Assembly (NCBI RefSeq): GCF_002754475.1
Contig: NZ_PEFL01000003.1
Location: 310,001-374,000 of the forward strand
Reading direction: 5' to 3'
DNA: 64,000 nt
DNA from: Comamonas sp. 26
Lineage (GTDB): Bacteria; Pseudomonadota; Gammaproteobacteria; Burkholderiales; Burkholderiaceae_C
Below, piece by piece: positions 9,303-17,878 of the stretch (the stretch's first letter is position 1; every line of letters begins with the position of its first letter). A program made the position numbers and the translations under genes. The notes beneath the pieces were generated by a model. The model saw nothing but the letters and a program-made list of their open reading frames with translations, ran no database searches and had not been told where the DNA came from.

Positions 9303-9595
9303 CACAGCCCCTTCAGGTACAACAAAGCGGCGGCTCCAGCGAGCATTACCAATATCAGAATGCTCAGCACGGCCCATATCCGTCGCGGTGAGGCCGGGGA
9401 GAACGCCCAAATCACGGCTGCGACATACCACAGCCAACTGGATTGCATGCCTCCCACAACCGCCTCAACACGCGCTTGGCTCATGGCGCCACATAGGACG
9501 ACCCAGGCGCTGGAGATGGCATAGCCCCCCAGCACCGCTGCAGCTACGCGCGCGCCCACACCCCAGCCAGAATGCGATGCATCAGTTTGCGACAT
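9302..9595 (-). CDS. DUF3649 family small membrane protein
   Basis: The 97-residue product has three helices (VAAAVLGGYAISSAWVVLCG; SSWLWYVAAVIWAFSP; WAVLSILILVMLAGAAALLY) and the AAVLGGYA and AVIWAFS pattern of DUF3649. Genes of this family sit between a TonB-dependent receptor and a PepSY protein in many Burkholderiales and Pseudomonas iron loci, exactly as here. Its molecular role is not known. It lies 12 bases after the receptor gene and overlaps the next gene, so it belongs to one transcript. Confidence 0.65.
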   Translation of the reverse strand: MSQTDASHSGWGVGARVAAAVLGGYAISSAWVVLCGAMSQARVEAVVGGMQSSWLWYVAAVIWAFSPASPRRIWAVLSILILVMLAGAAALLYLKGL

Positions 9596-9607
9596 TGCTA
9601 AGCCTCT

Positions 9608-11830
9608 TCAAAACCGGCCCTTGAGGGACAAAGTCACCGAGCGCTTTTCACCGTAGAAGTTGCCATAGCCCGCATAGCCAACCGTGCTGTAGTAGGTTTT
9701 GTCAAACAAATTGCCCACATTCATGGCAACGCTCCAATCCTTGTTGAAGGCATAAGCCACGCGAGCCGACCAAACGGCATAGCCCGGAGATGTGAAGTTG
9801 TAGGGCGTCCAGGCTCCGTCATAGCGACCTGTCGACGGGTTGTAAGCGCTAATCCCTGAAGCCCGGTAATTTGAGCTTTGCGCCACAACGCCACCACCAA
9901 CGCTCCAGCCACGCAAGTCACCACTCATGCGGTAGTCCGCCCAGGCCTTGAACAAATGACGAGGCGTCACCGTGCTGAACTGAGCACTGTCTTTACGTCG
10001 ATCTTCGTTGCTGTTGTAGGTATAGCCCACAGCCAGCTGCAGGTTGGGAGTGATTCGACCCGTCATCTCCAGGTCAATACCTTGGCTCAACTTGAAACCA
10101 TCGCGGAAGTAGCAGCAGCCACCACGCCAATCAGTCTGGGGATAGGCCGGGTCATACACTGCTTCGCCTTTTTTATCGGTACGAAACAAGGCAGCACTGG
10201 CAATCAAATTGGGATTCAACTCACTCTTGATGCCCAGCTCGTAGGTGCGACCACGAACCGGATCCAGCGGCGTTCCTGGCAGGGGAGCTGAAAATTTTCC
10301 GGCTTGAGACTGATAAATTTCCGCCGTGCTGAAGTACAGATTGGTCGACTTGGTCAGCTCATGCACCAGGCCCATATAGGGCACAAAAACATTGGACTCG
10401 CGGCTATTCGCGGTGAGCGCTCCGTTCATGTCATGCTGTGTATTGCGATCCTGCAGCACATAGCGTCCGCCAAGCACAACGGCCCAACGCTCCACTGGGC
10501 GCAAACGCACAGATCCGTAGAAGCCGCTTTTTTGCGTTTTGGTATGTGATCCGCTGGTCCAGTCACCAAGAGGGTAGCCAGGGTCCTCGGGTGGAACTCG
10601 ATTAAAGACGTCAGCAGGACCCACTCGCGGCCACAAGCTTCGATAGGAATTGCTGGCTCGATGCTGATCGAAGCCCAGGATTACATCGTGCCGCTGGCCA
10701 AACGCATCAAAGCCACCCTGCAAGTTGATATCAAAGCTGGTTTCACGCTCGCGGGACTTGGCCTGATGAATCCACCAATCAGCCCCCTCCAGCGTGATGG
10801 GGTCTGGCGAATTTTCAATCTCCGCGCCATTCACCCCCTCATTGAAACGGGTGTGTCTCAGCTGGGTCTTGAGCAGCCAGTCATTGCTGAGCTGATGTTC
10901 CAGCTTGGCAAATACAGTGGTGTTTTCGCGATTAATCCAGTTCCAGGGGGCACCAAAGTTGGTATTGCGCGGGAAGCCAATATCGGTGCCATCGGCATAC
11001 CGAGGAAGACTCGCATTGAAGCCTGTATTTCTATCTTTTTGATAGCTAGCACCAAGCGTCGCGACTGTGCTGGAGGTCAAATCGAGCTCCATCGCGCCAT
11101 ACAGCATCTGCCGTTTGAGCTTGGATGGCTCCGCCATTTCCTTGCGGTCATGGTTGACGGCAACAAACCGGCCACGCAGAGTTCCGCTTGCGTTCAACGA
11201 CCCCGTGGTGTCGATCTCGGCGCGATAGTTGCTCATCGTTCCACCGGAAAGCATCACTTGCGTCTGGCGTTTGGCCTGTGGTCTTTTGTAGGTGAAATTT
11301 AGAACCCCACCCGCTTCACCGGCACCAAACAGACCGTCAGCCCCGCGCAGAACACTGACGCTATCGAATTGCGCCATGTCCAGGCTGCGACTCCCAGAAC
11401 GGCTTGAACTGGCCGCTCCGCCATCGAATCGGAAATTGGTGATGCTCATGCCACGGGAAAGATAGGTCGTATCCAGCCAGCTCTCTTCGCGAGTGACCCC
11501 GGTGGTGTAGTTCATCACATCATCCAGCGTGCGCATGGCCTGATCGTCCATACGCTGACGAGTCACCACGGTCACAGACTGCGGCACCTCTTTCAAAGAC
11601 TGGGCCGTCTTGCCTACTTCGACCCCAGCAGCCACATAGGAGTCACTGGACTCTGCGTAAACATTGGGGATCGCCTTCTCCTGAACCGTCACTTCCGAAA
11701 GTGTGGGCGCGACATCCTGCTGTGCATGAGCGATGCAAGGCAGCAGACAGACCATGCTGACCGCCAAGGATGTGGCGTGGAGACGAAATGGCAAAGCCCC
11801 ACCTACGGGGCAAAAAGAGCGTTCTAGCAT
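9608..11830 (-). CDS. TonB-dependent siderophore receptor
   Basis: The 740-residue outer-membrane receptor imports a ferric siderophore, powered by TonB. A signal peptide ends at CIAHAQQ. The TonB box region lies near LSEVTVQE, the plug domain includes KEVPQSVTVVTRQRMDDQ and YTTGVTREESW, and a 22-strand barrel ends in the typical aromatic residue (LSLKGRF). The plug sequence places it with FhuE/FpvA-like receptors; the ligand cannot be read from sequence. It is the first gene of a leftward operon with DUF3649, PepSY, DUF3325, macA and macB. A Fur-box-like inverted repeat lies about 120 bases upstream (11952-11966), so it is probably iron-repressed. Confidence 0.92.
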   Translation of the reverse strand: MLERSFCPVGGALPFRLHATSLAVSMVCLLPCIAHAQQDVAPTLSEVTVQEKAIPNVYAESSDSYVAAGVEVGKTAQSLKEVPQSVTVVTRQRMDDQAMRTLDDVMNYTTGVTREESWLDTTYLSRGMSITNFRFDGGAASSSRSGSRSLDMAQFDSVSVLRGADGLFGAGEAGGVLNFTYKRPQAKRQTQVMLSGGTMSNYRAEIDTTGSLNASGTLRGRFVAVNHDRKEMAEPSKLKRQMLYGAMELDLTSSTVATLGASYQKDRNTGFNASLPRYADGTDIGFPRNTNFGAPWNWINRENTTVFAKLEHQLSNDWLLKTQLRHTRFNEGVNGAEIENSPDPITLEGADWWIHQAKSRERETSFDINLQGGFDAFGQRHDVILGFDQHRASNSYRSLWPRVGPADVFNRVPPEDPGYPLGDWTSGSHTKTQKSGFYGSVRLRPVERWAVVLGGRYVLQDRNTQHDMNGALTANSRESNVFVPYMGLVHELTKSTNLYFSTAEIYQSQAGKFSAPLPGTPLDPVRGRTYELGIKSELNPNLIASAALFRTDKKGEAVYDPAYPQTDWRGGCCYFRDGFKLSQGIDLEMTGRITPNLQLAVGYTYNSNEDRRKDSAQFSTVTPRHLFKAWADYRMSGDLRGWSVGGGVVAQSSNYRASGISAYNPSTGRYDGAWTPYNFTSPGYAVWSARVAYAFNKDWSVAMNVGNLFDKTYYSTVGYAGYGNFYGEKRSVTLSLKGRF

Positions 11831-12247
11831 GAGCGTTTCAATGACAAACGAGGTTTTCTCTTCGGGCTAGGAATGATCATCAACAGCCGAAGAACCAATA
11901 ACGCTGTGGCTAGAACGGAGACACCGTATGCGGGCTACCAGCAAATATAAATGAGAATAATTCTCTATTCCATTATCGCCGATTGTAAATATTGCGTAAA
12001 AAAACTCAACTGCTTTGTAAATTGGACAAGACCCACCGCAGCCTGCAATCACCAGATTTGTCTTTGCAGCTCACAGCCGTATTGCGACCGCTCGGTCACC
12101 GCTAAATAGCGGTCATCTGAGTGTCGATGTCGGCGGCTTCCGAGGACGGGTTTTAGGCGAACAGTCGACGTGGCCGTCAACTGCAGTTGGGGTTCCGCTA
12201 TCAAGGCTCATGAACAGGCATAGCCGCCCTTTAGCGGACTGACCTTC
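11831..12247. other. Intergenic region upstream of the iron operon
   Basis: The stretch lies between the end of the AraC gene and the start of the receptor gene, both on the minus strand. It holds the Fur-box-like site (11952-11966) and a short perfect inverted repeat ACCGCT-AAAT-AGCGGT at 12098-12113. It also has the word TGTCGGCGGC near 12127, which recurs near 15099 after leuA. No gene is credible here. The hairpin has no T-run, so it is not a standard terminator; it may be part of a decayed intergenic repeat. Confidence 0.5.
11952..11966. promoter_or_regulatory. Fur-box-like operator
   Basis: TGAGAAT-A-ATTCTCT is a 7-1-7 inverted repeat with a single mismatched pair, close to the Fur consensus core TGATAAT-A-ATTATCA. 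It sits in an AT-rich segment upstream of the TonB-dependent receptor. The position and form imply iron-dependent repression of the receptor-to-macB operon. Confidence 0.7.
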
Positions 12248-13063
12248 TTAAATTTCTCTGGTGCCTGCAGCCGATGCTAGAAACTCCGATGGAGGGCAGC
12301 CAAAGATCTTCTTGAATGCCACAGAGTAGGCGCTATGGCTTTCATAGCCGCTTTCCAAGGCGACAGAGGTGATCGGCATGCCCTGCAGCAGCATCTCCAT
12401 GGATTTCAGCAAGCGCATTTTTTGACGCCATTTGCCAAAGTTCATGCCCGTGCTTTTCAGAAAGCGGCGATGCAAGGTCTTGGAGGTCATCGCATGGTCT
12501 TGCGCTACCACCTCGGCGTTGGTCGCTTGCGCAGGATCAAGCATCAGGCTTTCACAAATCTTGCCCATCAAATCATCGTTGGGCCAGGGCAGGTGAAACG
12601 GCAAATGCGCTACCGTTTTCAACTCTTCAACCAGCAATTGGCCTAAAAGGGCATCGCGCGCTTGAAACGGTGGTTCATGAGGCGTCTTCACCAAGGCGGT
12701 GATGAGTTCACGCATTAAGGGCGATACATGCACCACGCAATCATTTTTCGGCAGTTGCGCGGCATAGCGCTCGGCAACAAAGATGCCATGTGCCGTGACT
12801 GCAGTCACGGCGGTGAGCTGGTGTTGTACTGACGGGCACAGCCAGACCGCCGTCGTCGGCGGCACCAGCCACTGCCCCGTTGAGGCCTGCACCAGCAGGA
12901 CTCCTGTCGATGCATAGATCAGATGTCCACGCGAATGGCTGTGCAGCGGCACGACATGCGCTGCAGGGTAGCGCTCGACCACGCCCGTCACCGGCAAGTC
13001 TGAAGTTTGTGCGTGGCGTAGATCTAGTGCGTGGCCGCCGCGTTCCGGCGAAGCAAAGCCCAT
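12248..13063 (-). CDS. AraC family transcriptional regulator
   Basis: The 271-residue regulator has an N-terminal cupin-like ligand domain (VVPLHSHSRGHLIYASTG, about residues 35-60) and a C-terminal pair of helix-turn-helix motifs ending in ITSVALESGYESHSAYSVAFKKIFGCPPSEFL, the AraC signature. The effector is unknown. The ATG at 13063 is preferred; a TTG at 13087 would add eight residues. The gene is divergent from leuA with about 270 bases between them. That gap holds an inverted repeat GGGAA-N11-TTCCC (13094-13114) near this gene's start, a possible operator for self-control or for control of leuA. Confidence 0.85.
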   Translation of the reverse strand: MGFASPERGGHALDLRHAQTSDLPVTGVVERYPAAHVVPLHSHSRGHLIYASTGVLLVQASTGQWLVPPTTAVWLCPSVQHQLTAVTAVTAHGIFVAERYAAQLPKNDCVVHVSPLMRELITALVKTPHEPPFQARDALLGQLLVEELKTVAHLPFHLPWPNDDLMGKICESLMLDPAQATNAEVVAQDHAMTSKTLHRRFLKSTGMNFGKWRQKMRLLKSMEMLLQGMPITSVALESGYESHSAYSVAFKKIFGCPPSEFLASAAGTREI

Positions 13064-13093
13064 GGGATGAATGTCCAAATTGATCAAACAAAT

Positions 13094-13114
13094 GGGAATT
13101 TATTGATAGTTCCC
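13094..13114. promoter_or_regulatory. Inverted repeat between AraC gene and leuA
   Basis: GGGAA and TTCCC arms are separated by 11 bases, a centre-to-centre spacing of 16, and are flanked by A-runs on the left and T-runs on the right. The site lies 31 bases upstream of the AraC start codon. It could be an operator for the divergent pair; no experimental consensus is known to me. Confidence 0.35.
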
Positions 13115-13213
13115 TTTTGGGTGGCAGTCTAAAGTCCAAACATTGCTTCCCACAAGTCTTTTCCCGTGAACCTCTCGCACACGCTATCGCTATGCCTGCT
13201 CGCCCTGACATCT

Positions 13214-13275
13214 GGTCGGGGTCCGTACGCATGCGCTTGCGAATGGTCCCACGCTGGTTTCCCCAGACCCCGACC
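13214..13275 (+). other. Long-range stem in the leuA leader region
   Basis: GGTCGGGGTC (13214-13223) and GACCCCGACC (13266-13275) are exact reverse complements separated by 42 bases. They lie 60-120 bases upstream of the leuA start. In an mRNA they could form a strong stem, which might act in attenuation. No run of leucine codons was found in short leader frames, so leucine-dependent attenuation is not supported. Confidence 0.35.
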
Positions 13276-13334
13276 TTAGCCAGCTCCTTGGAGCAGGGAA
13301 GCCAGCAGCCCAATTCCCAAATTCTGAGGTTCCC

Positions 13335-15001
13335 ATGCTGGCTCACCCTTCCCAAAAATACCGTGCATTTCCCATGGTCGATTTGCCTGATCGCCAATGG
13401 CCTTCACGTGCCCTGACACAAGCGCCCACCTGGCTGTCCACCGACTTGCGTGACGGCAACCAGGCATTGTTTGAACCCATGAACCGCGAGCGCAAGTTGC
13501 GTTTGTTCCAAGAACTGGTGCGCATTGGTTTCAAGGAAATTGAAGTGGGCTTTCCGTCCGCCTCGCAAACCGATTTTGAGATCGTGCGCCATCTGATAGA
13601 CGCGCGTTTGATCCCCGATGACGTGACCCCCATGGTCATCACTCAGCTGCGCGAGGATCTGATTACCACCACGGTACAAAGCGTCGCTGGAGCCCGGCGT
13701 GTGATCGTGCATCTGTACAACGCGATTGCGCCTGCGTTCCGCGAGATCGTCTTTGGCATGGCAGTGCCTCAAATCATCGCGTTGGTAGAGCACCATATCC
13801 AGTTGCTGAAACGTCTGACGCAAGACCATCCGGAGACCGAATGGGTGCTGCAGTACTCGCCAGAGACATTCTGTATGGCGGAGCTGGAGGTGTCGCTGCA
13901 AGTGTGCAACGCCGCCATCGCTGCCTGGGATGCCGGCCCCGAACGGCCCATGATCATCAACCTGCCCACCACCGTGGAGGTCTCAACTCCCAATGTCTTT
14001 GCCGACCAGATCGAATGGATGGATCGCCGTTTGGCGAGGCGCGAACATATTGTCCTGTCTGTCCACCCCACAACGACCGCGGCACAGGCATCGCCTGCGC
14101 AGAGCAAGCGCTGCTCGCAGGTGCTCAACGCCTGGAAGGCTGCTTGTTCGGCAATGGGGAGCGCAGCGGCAACCTGGATGTGGTGACGCTGGCCTTGAAT
14201 CTCTACACCCAAGGAATCGCTCCAGGCCTGGATTTTTCAGACATCGCAGGCGTCGCGCGCATCGCGGAAGAATGCACGGCTTTGCCGATTCACCCACGCC
14301 ACCCCTATGTCGGAGATCTGGTGTTTACCGCATTCTCCGGCTCGCACCAGGATGCGATTGCCAAAGGCTTTGCGGCGCAAAAACCCGATGCATTGTGGCG
14401 TGTGCCCTATCTGCCCGTGGACCCCAAAGATCTTGGTCGTACTTACGACAGCATTGTCCGGGTCAATAGCCAATCAGGCAAAGGCGGGATCTCCTACCTG
14501 CTCCAGCGGGACCACGGCATCGTGATGCCCAGACGCATGCAAGTCGAATTCAGTGCCATCGTTCAAGCCATGGCCGATGGCAGCGAAACGGAGTTGTCGA
14601 GCCAACAAATCTGGGACTTGTTTGAAGCCACCTATCTACACCCGGACAAGGTGGTGAACAACGCCCGGTATGTCGGGTATCGCTTGCTTGACGATGCACA
14701 GGGGCAAGGCATTGAACTGCAATGGATGAGCCCCGAACAGCAGTTGCAGACCCGTATTGGCACTGGCAATGGCCCGATTGCCGCGACCGTCGCCGCACTG
14801 AATCTGCCACTGCGTATCGACAGCTACGAGGAGCGCAGCTTGGGCACGGGAGCAGATGCCTGTGCGCTGGCGATCGTGGAAGCAACCTATCCGGGTGTTC
14901 CGGGTTCCAGGTTTGGCGTGGGTAAGGATGCCAATATCGTGACGGCCTCGGTGCTGGCTGTTTTGAATGCAGCCATGAGGTTCGATCGCTCCATCAATTA
15001 A
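13335..15001 (+). pseudogene. leuA: 2-isopropylmalate synthase LeuA, frameshifted
   Basis: LeuA joins acetyl-CoA and 2-oxoisovalerate in the first committed step of leucine synthesis. Corrected length is about 555 residues, fitting the long form of the family. The N-terminal part reads WLSTDLRDGNQALFEPM and EIEVGFPSASQTDF. The C-terminal part reads [26 protein letters not shown] and carries the regulatory domain. The two parts are in different frames. One C is missing in the run at 14066-14069, exactly in the VHPHND metal-binding motif; restoring it rejoins the frames with no lost residue. It is either a real single-base inactivation or a homopolymer sequencing error; the otherwise intact residues suggest recent loss or error. 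A GAGG ribosome site precedes the ATG. Confidence 0.85.
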
Positions 15002-15309
15002 AGTGGTTCTAGCTACCGTGCTTTAGGTTCGCCTGTGCGGGGTAGCTACTTAACGACGGCTTCAAGCTGCGAGCTGACGTAGGGGCTTCAACATCGAATG
15101 TCGGCGGCGATCAACAGCTGAACTTGATGGACTCTGGCTGAAATCTCCAAGAATCGGCATTCAAGGATTTCCGCATCCCTTGCCGGAGACCACCCCGTCC
15201 CGGCCCCTTGACGACGATTCACCCTGCCTTCAGGCAAAATCCAGACGATCGGGGCAAGCTTGGCATCAGATCTGCCGGGAAGCCCACCTTGAAGAATGGA
15301 ACAACATCA
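15002..15309. other. Intergenic region after leuA
   Basis: Arms AGCTACC (15011-15017) and GGTAGCT (15041-15047) form a 7-base stem just after the leuA stop codon and may act as its terminator, although no T-run follows. The rest contains no credible gene or clear promoter. Confidence 0.35.
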
Positions 15310-15750
15310 ATGGCACTGACGAAGAAGGGCGAGTTCTGCTACGGGACGACGTCCGGCGACACCCAAGCCGAGCTGCGTAGCTACAGCGTTGCGAATCGCC
15401 ATGAGGCCGTCCGGTTTGCCTCGTCCAAATGCAATTGCGGGTGCCGGACTTTTGCGCTGCAGACCGATGAAGAAGCCGGCGTGGCAATCCGCACCTGCAC
15501 CGACTGCGGGCAGAAACACCTGATGGGCGACAGCGCGGACTACGTTGAAGAGGCCGCCCCCGAGGCGCACGAGTGCGTGTGCGAGAACGAGGTGTTCGAG
15601 CTGATGTCCGGCGTCTCCGTGTACGAGGGTACACATGACGTGCGCTGGTACTACATCGCTTGCCACTGCGTGGAATGCAATCTGGTTGGGGTCTTCGCAG
15701 ACTGGAAGTGTGAAGCGGGTGATGCGGCGGCCTTCCTCGCCAAGGTATGA
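15310..15750 (+). CDS. Hypothetical Cys-rich, probably zinc-binding protein
   Basis: I do not recognise this 146-residue protein. It carries four close cysteine groups: CNCGCRTF (near residue 41), CTDCGQKH (near 63), CVCENE (near 90) and CHCVEC (near 123). The first two look like a zinc ribbon split across a beta-hairpin. It has no signal peptide or membrane helix and is acidic in its second half. The start at MALTKKGEFCYG is chosen because residues upstream look non-coding; a longer start exists at 15208. It stands alone between leuA and an IS30 remnant, which fits acquisition with mobile DNA. A nucleic-acid or metal-dependent role is only a guess. Confidence 0.5.
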   Translation: MALTKKGEFCYGTTSGDTQAELRSYSVANRHEAVRFASSKCNCGCRTFALQTDEEAGVAIRTCTDCGQKHLMGDSADYVEEAAPEAHECVCENEVFELMSGVSVYEGTHDVRWYYIACHCVECNLVGVFADWKCEAGDAAAFLAKV

Positions 15751-15804
15751 GCGCGAGCCCCCGCAGAGATCATGCTCGCAGGCTCGAGCGGCCGAGGAGT
15801 GTCA

Positions 15805-15920
15805 TTAGGTGTCGGTGGACTTGGCTGTATCAATGACGGCAATCACTGGCGGATTCAACCGGTCGAACATCTCAGCGGGTGTGTCGAAGCCTAGCGTCTT
15901 ACGACGTCCTCTCATCTCAA
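15805..15920 (-). pseudogene. IS30-family transposase, C-terminal remnant
   Basis: The frame contains RGRRKTLGFDTPAEMFDRL, which matches the conserved end of IS30-family transposases (NxRPRKTLGF-TPAE). Upstream of about 15920 the frame becomes AT-rich and unrelated, so the catalytic core is gone. It is a transposition scar, not a functional gene. Confidence 0.55.
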
Positions 15921-15957
15921 GCCGTGTATCCAGAAAAATCGTAACCCTTTGATTTTT

Positions 15958-15981
15958 AATGAGATAAAATCTCATTTTTTT
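15958..15981 (+). terminator. Hairpin with T-run
   Basis: AATGAGAT and ATCTCATT form an 8-base stem with an AAA loop, followed by seven Ts. It has the form of an intrinsic terminator on the plus strand; the small loop leaves open that it is an operator palindrome instead. Confidence 0.4.
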
Positions 15982-16009
15982 GAATCCGCTACAGAAATAG
16001 CACGCAATC

Positions 16010-16039
16010 AAGCGCCAAACTGCTGTTGGGCGCTTTTTT
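16010..16039 (+). terminator. Hairpin with T-run ahead of YkgJ-like gene
   Basis: AGCGCC (16011-16016) pairs with GGCGCT (16029-16034), followed by TTTTT. It ends only 16 bases before the start codon at 16056, so it could attenuate transcription into that gene. Confidence 0.4.
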
Positions 16040-16055
16040 GTTGCTGAGAAAAATC

Positions 16056-16463
16056 ATGAAATCCTCCATCCGAATCGTCGATGTAGATCGACTCGAAACC
16101 TGGAGCCAGTACAAGGCAGGCATGTGCGACAGCTGCGCGGCCAACTGCTGCACCATGCCGCTGGAAGTGCGCTTGCCTGATCTGGTGCGCCTTGAGCTGG
16201 TGGACCCGTTTGAGGTCGAGAACATTGAGCCCAAACTGATTGCCAAGCGCCTGATGAAAATGCGCTTGATTGACCACTTCAACCCCAAGCACGAGATCTT
16301 CACCATGGCTCGCAGGGCCGGTGGGGACTGCAATTTTCTGGATAAAAAAACACGCCGCTGCACGGTGTATGAAAAGCGGCCAGAGACTTGTCGCCTGCAC
16401 CCGAAAAAAGGCCCTAAGCCGGGCTTCTGTGCTTACGGCAACAAGGCTCTTTCGCAGATTTAA
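16056..16463 (+). CDS. YkgJ-family cysteine cluster protein
   Basis: The 135-residue protein has the conserved cysteine pattern of the YkgJ/UPF0153 family: CDSCAANCC near residue 27, then GGDCNFLDKKTRRCTVYEKRPETCRLHP. These cysteines probably bind zinc or an iron-sulfur cluster; the family's function is not settled. No signal peptide or helix is present. The start MKSSIRIVDVD is used because the preceding codons overlap the hairpin at 16010-16039. It converges with the histidine kinase gene, with 17 bases between their ends. Confidence 0.75.
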   Translation: MKSSIRIVDVDRLETWSQYKAGMCDSCAANCCTMPLEVRLPDLVRLELVDPFEVENIEPKLIAKRLMKMRLIDHFNPKHEIFTMARRAGGDCNFLDKKTRRCTVYEKRPETCRLHPKKGPKPGFCAYGNKALSQI

Positions 16464-16480
16464 ACCAAGGCTTCAGGTGC

Positions 16481-17878
16481 TCATGCATCCATCACCGCAG
16501 GCAGCCATATGCGCGCCATCATGCCCGGGTGACTGTTGTGAAAGCTGAGCTTTCCACCATGCAGCTGAACGATGGCCAGCACGCTGGCAAGGCCCAGCCC
16601 GTAGCCTTGCCGATCGGATTCGGCACGATAAAAACGGGTGGTCATCTGCTCAATCGTCTGGGCGTCTGCACCGGGGCCTTTGTCCTGCACCGTAATCTCT
16701 ACGCCCCATGCGCCATCGCTGCCGTTTTCCTGTGCTGATGCAGTAGTCAAGAGCACGTCAGCGCCGTTCTCATCTGTAGTTGATGCTCCGTATTTGATAG
16801 CATTATCAACAAGATTGGATACGGCGCTGGCGATCAGGTCACCGTCGCCCAATGCCTGCACACCGGCCTGTACATCCAGTCTCAGTGCACCGCCTGCGTC
16901 TTCCACCAGCGGCTCATAAAAGTCCACCACATCGACCAGCAAGGCCTGCAAATCAACAGGTGCAAAGCGCTTGCGGCTGGCACCGCTTTCGACCTCTGCA
17001 ATCTGCAAAAGTTTTTCAAAAACAACGCCCAGTTCGGCCACTTCTTCGGCCACCAGCGCCAGCGTAGCGGACTGCATTTCGGGGCTGGCCTGCTGTGCAT
17101 TGCGAAGGCGCAGAAGAATGCGTGTGAGCGGTGTTCTGAGGTTGTGCGCAATGCTGTTGGAGACATGACGTATGCCTTCCATCAGCTGCTCCAGACGATC
17201 AAGCATTGCGTTGATATCGCGGTTGAGCAGCGTAAATTCATCGCCGCGCTGATCCACCGGAATGCGTTGTCGTAAATCACCAGCCGCCACGCGCGACATG
17301 GTGCTGCGAATGGCGGCAGCGCGCTCATCCACTACACGCCTGAAGACGATGGCGCCAATCAGGGCCATGATGCAAGCGGCAATGGCGGCCAGCAAACTGG
17401 CCTGACCAAACAGATCTTCCATATCGCGCTGCAGCTGCATGTCGCTGCCGGCGGCCAGCAAGTTTCCATTGGGCATTTCGACCACGGCAACACGCCCGAC
17501 GACCAGTCTCCCACCGCGCTTGACGGTCAGCTCGCGCACCCCCATGGTGGTGAGTTTTCGGTGCGGAAAAACCTCGGCATTGCTGACGATGGGTTCACCA
17601 TCGCGGTCCATGAGAATGAGGATTTCCGTGTCGGTGTTCACGCCATCACGGATGGTTTGCAGAATTTCGTTTTCCAGCGCTCCGGGGCCGTATTTCGCGG
17701 AGTGTTCCATCAATCTGCGCACATGGTTTTCGGCCTGTTTGTCGAGCCGCACGCGCACCACACCCACCGTCTGCACATAGAAGACTGCGAGCACGATGGT
17801 CATGGTCAGCACCATGAGACCGCCATAGCTGAGTGCCAGCCTGAAAGCCAGCGAACTCCAGGGTCTGGAGCGCTGCAT
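16481..17878 (-). CDS. Two-component sensor histidine kinase
   Basis: The 465-residue kinase senses an extracytoplasmic signal and phosphorylates the regulator encoded just upstream. Helices near residues 11-32 (LALSYGGLMVLTMTIVLAVFYV) and 155-178 bracket a periplasmic domain; a HAMP segment follows. The HisKA box is SNSIAHNLRTPLTRIL with the phospho-accepting His. The ATP domain shows NLVDNAIKYG, DKGPGAD and GYGLGLASVLAIV. Its start overlaps the regulator's stop codon (TGATG). With czcC, czcA and czcB upstream on the same strand, a CzcS/CusS-like metal-sensing role is likely. Confidence 0.87.
   Translation of the reverse strand: MQRSRPWSSLAFRLALSYGGLMVLTMTIVLAVFYVQTVGVVRVRLDKQAENHVRRLMEHSAKYGPGALENEILQTIRDGVNTDTEILILMDRDGEPIVSNAEVFPHRKLTTMGVRELTVKRGGRLVVGRVAVVEMPNGNLLAAGSDMQLQRDMEDLFGQASLLAAIAACIMALIGAIVFRRVVDERAAAIRSTMSRVAAGDLRQRIPVDQRGDEFTLLNRDINAMLDRLEQLMEGIRHVSNSIAHNLRTPLTRILLRLRNAQQASPEMQSATLALVAEEVAELGVVFEKLLQIAEVESGASRKRFAPVDLQALLVDVVDFYEPLVEDAGGALRLDVQAGVQALGDGDLIASAVSNLVDNAIKYGASTTDENGADVLLTTASAQENGSDGAWGVEITVQDKGPGADAQTIEQMTTRFYRAESDRQGYGLGLASVLAIVQLHGGKLSFHNSHPGMMARIWLPAVMDA

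Noticed and set aside
13088..13334. Leucine leader peptide controlling leuA
   Set aside because: Short frames in the leader have no run of leucine codons, so classical leucine attenuation is not supported despite the strong stem.
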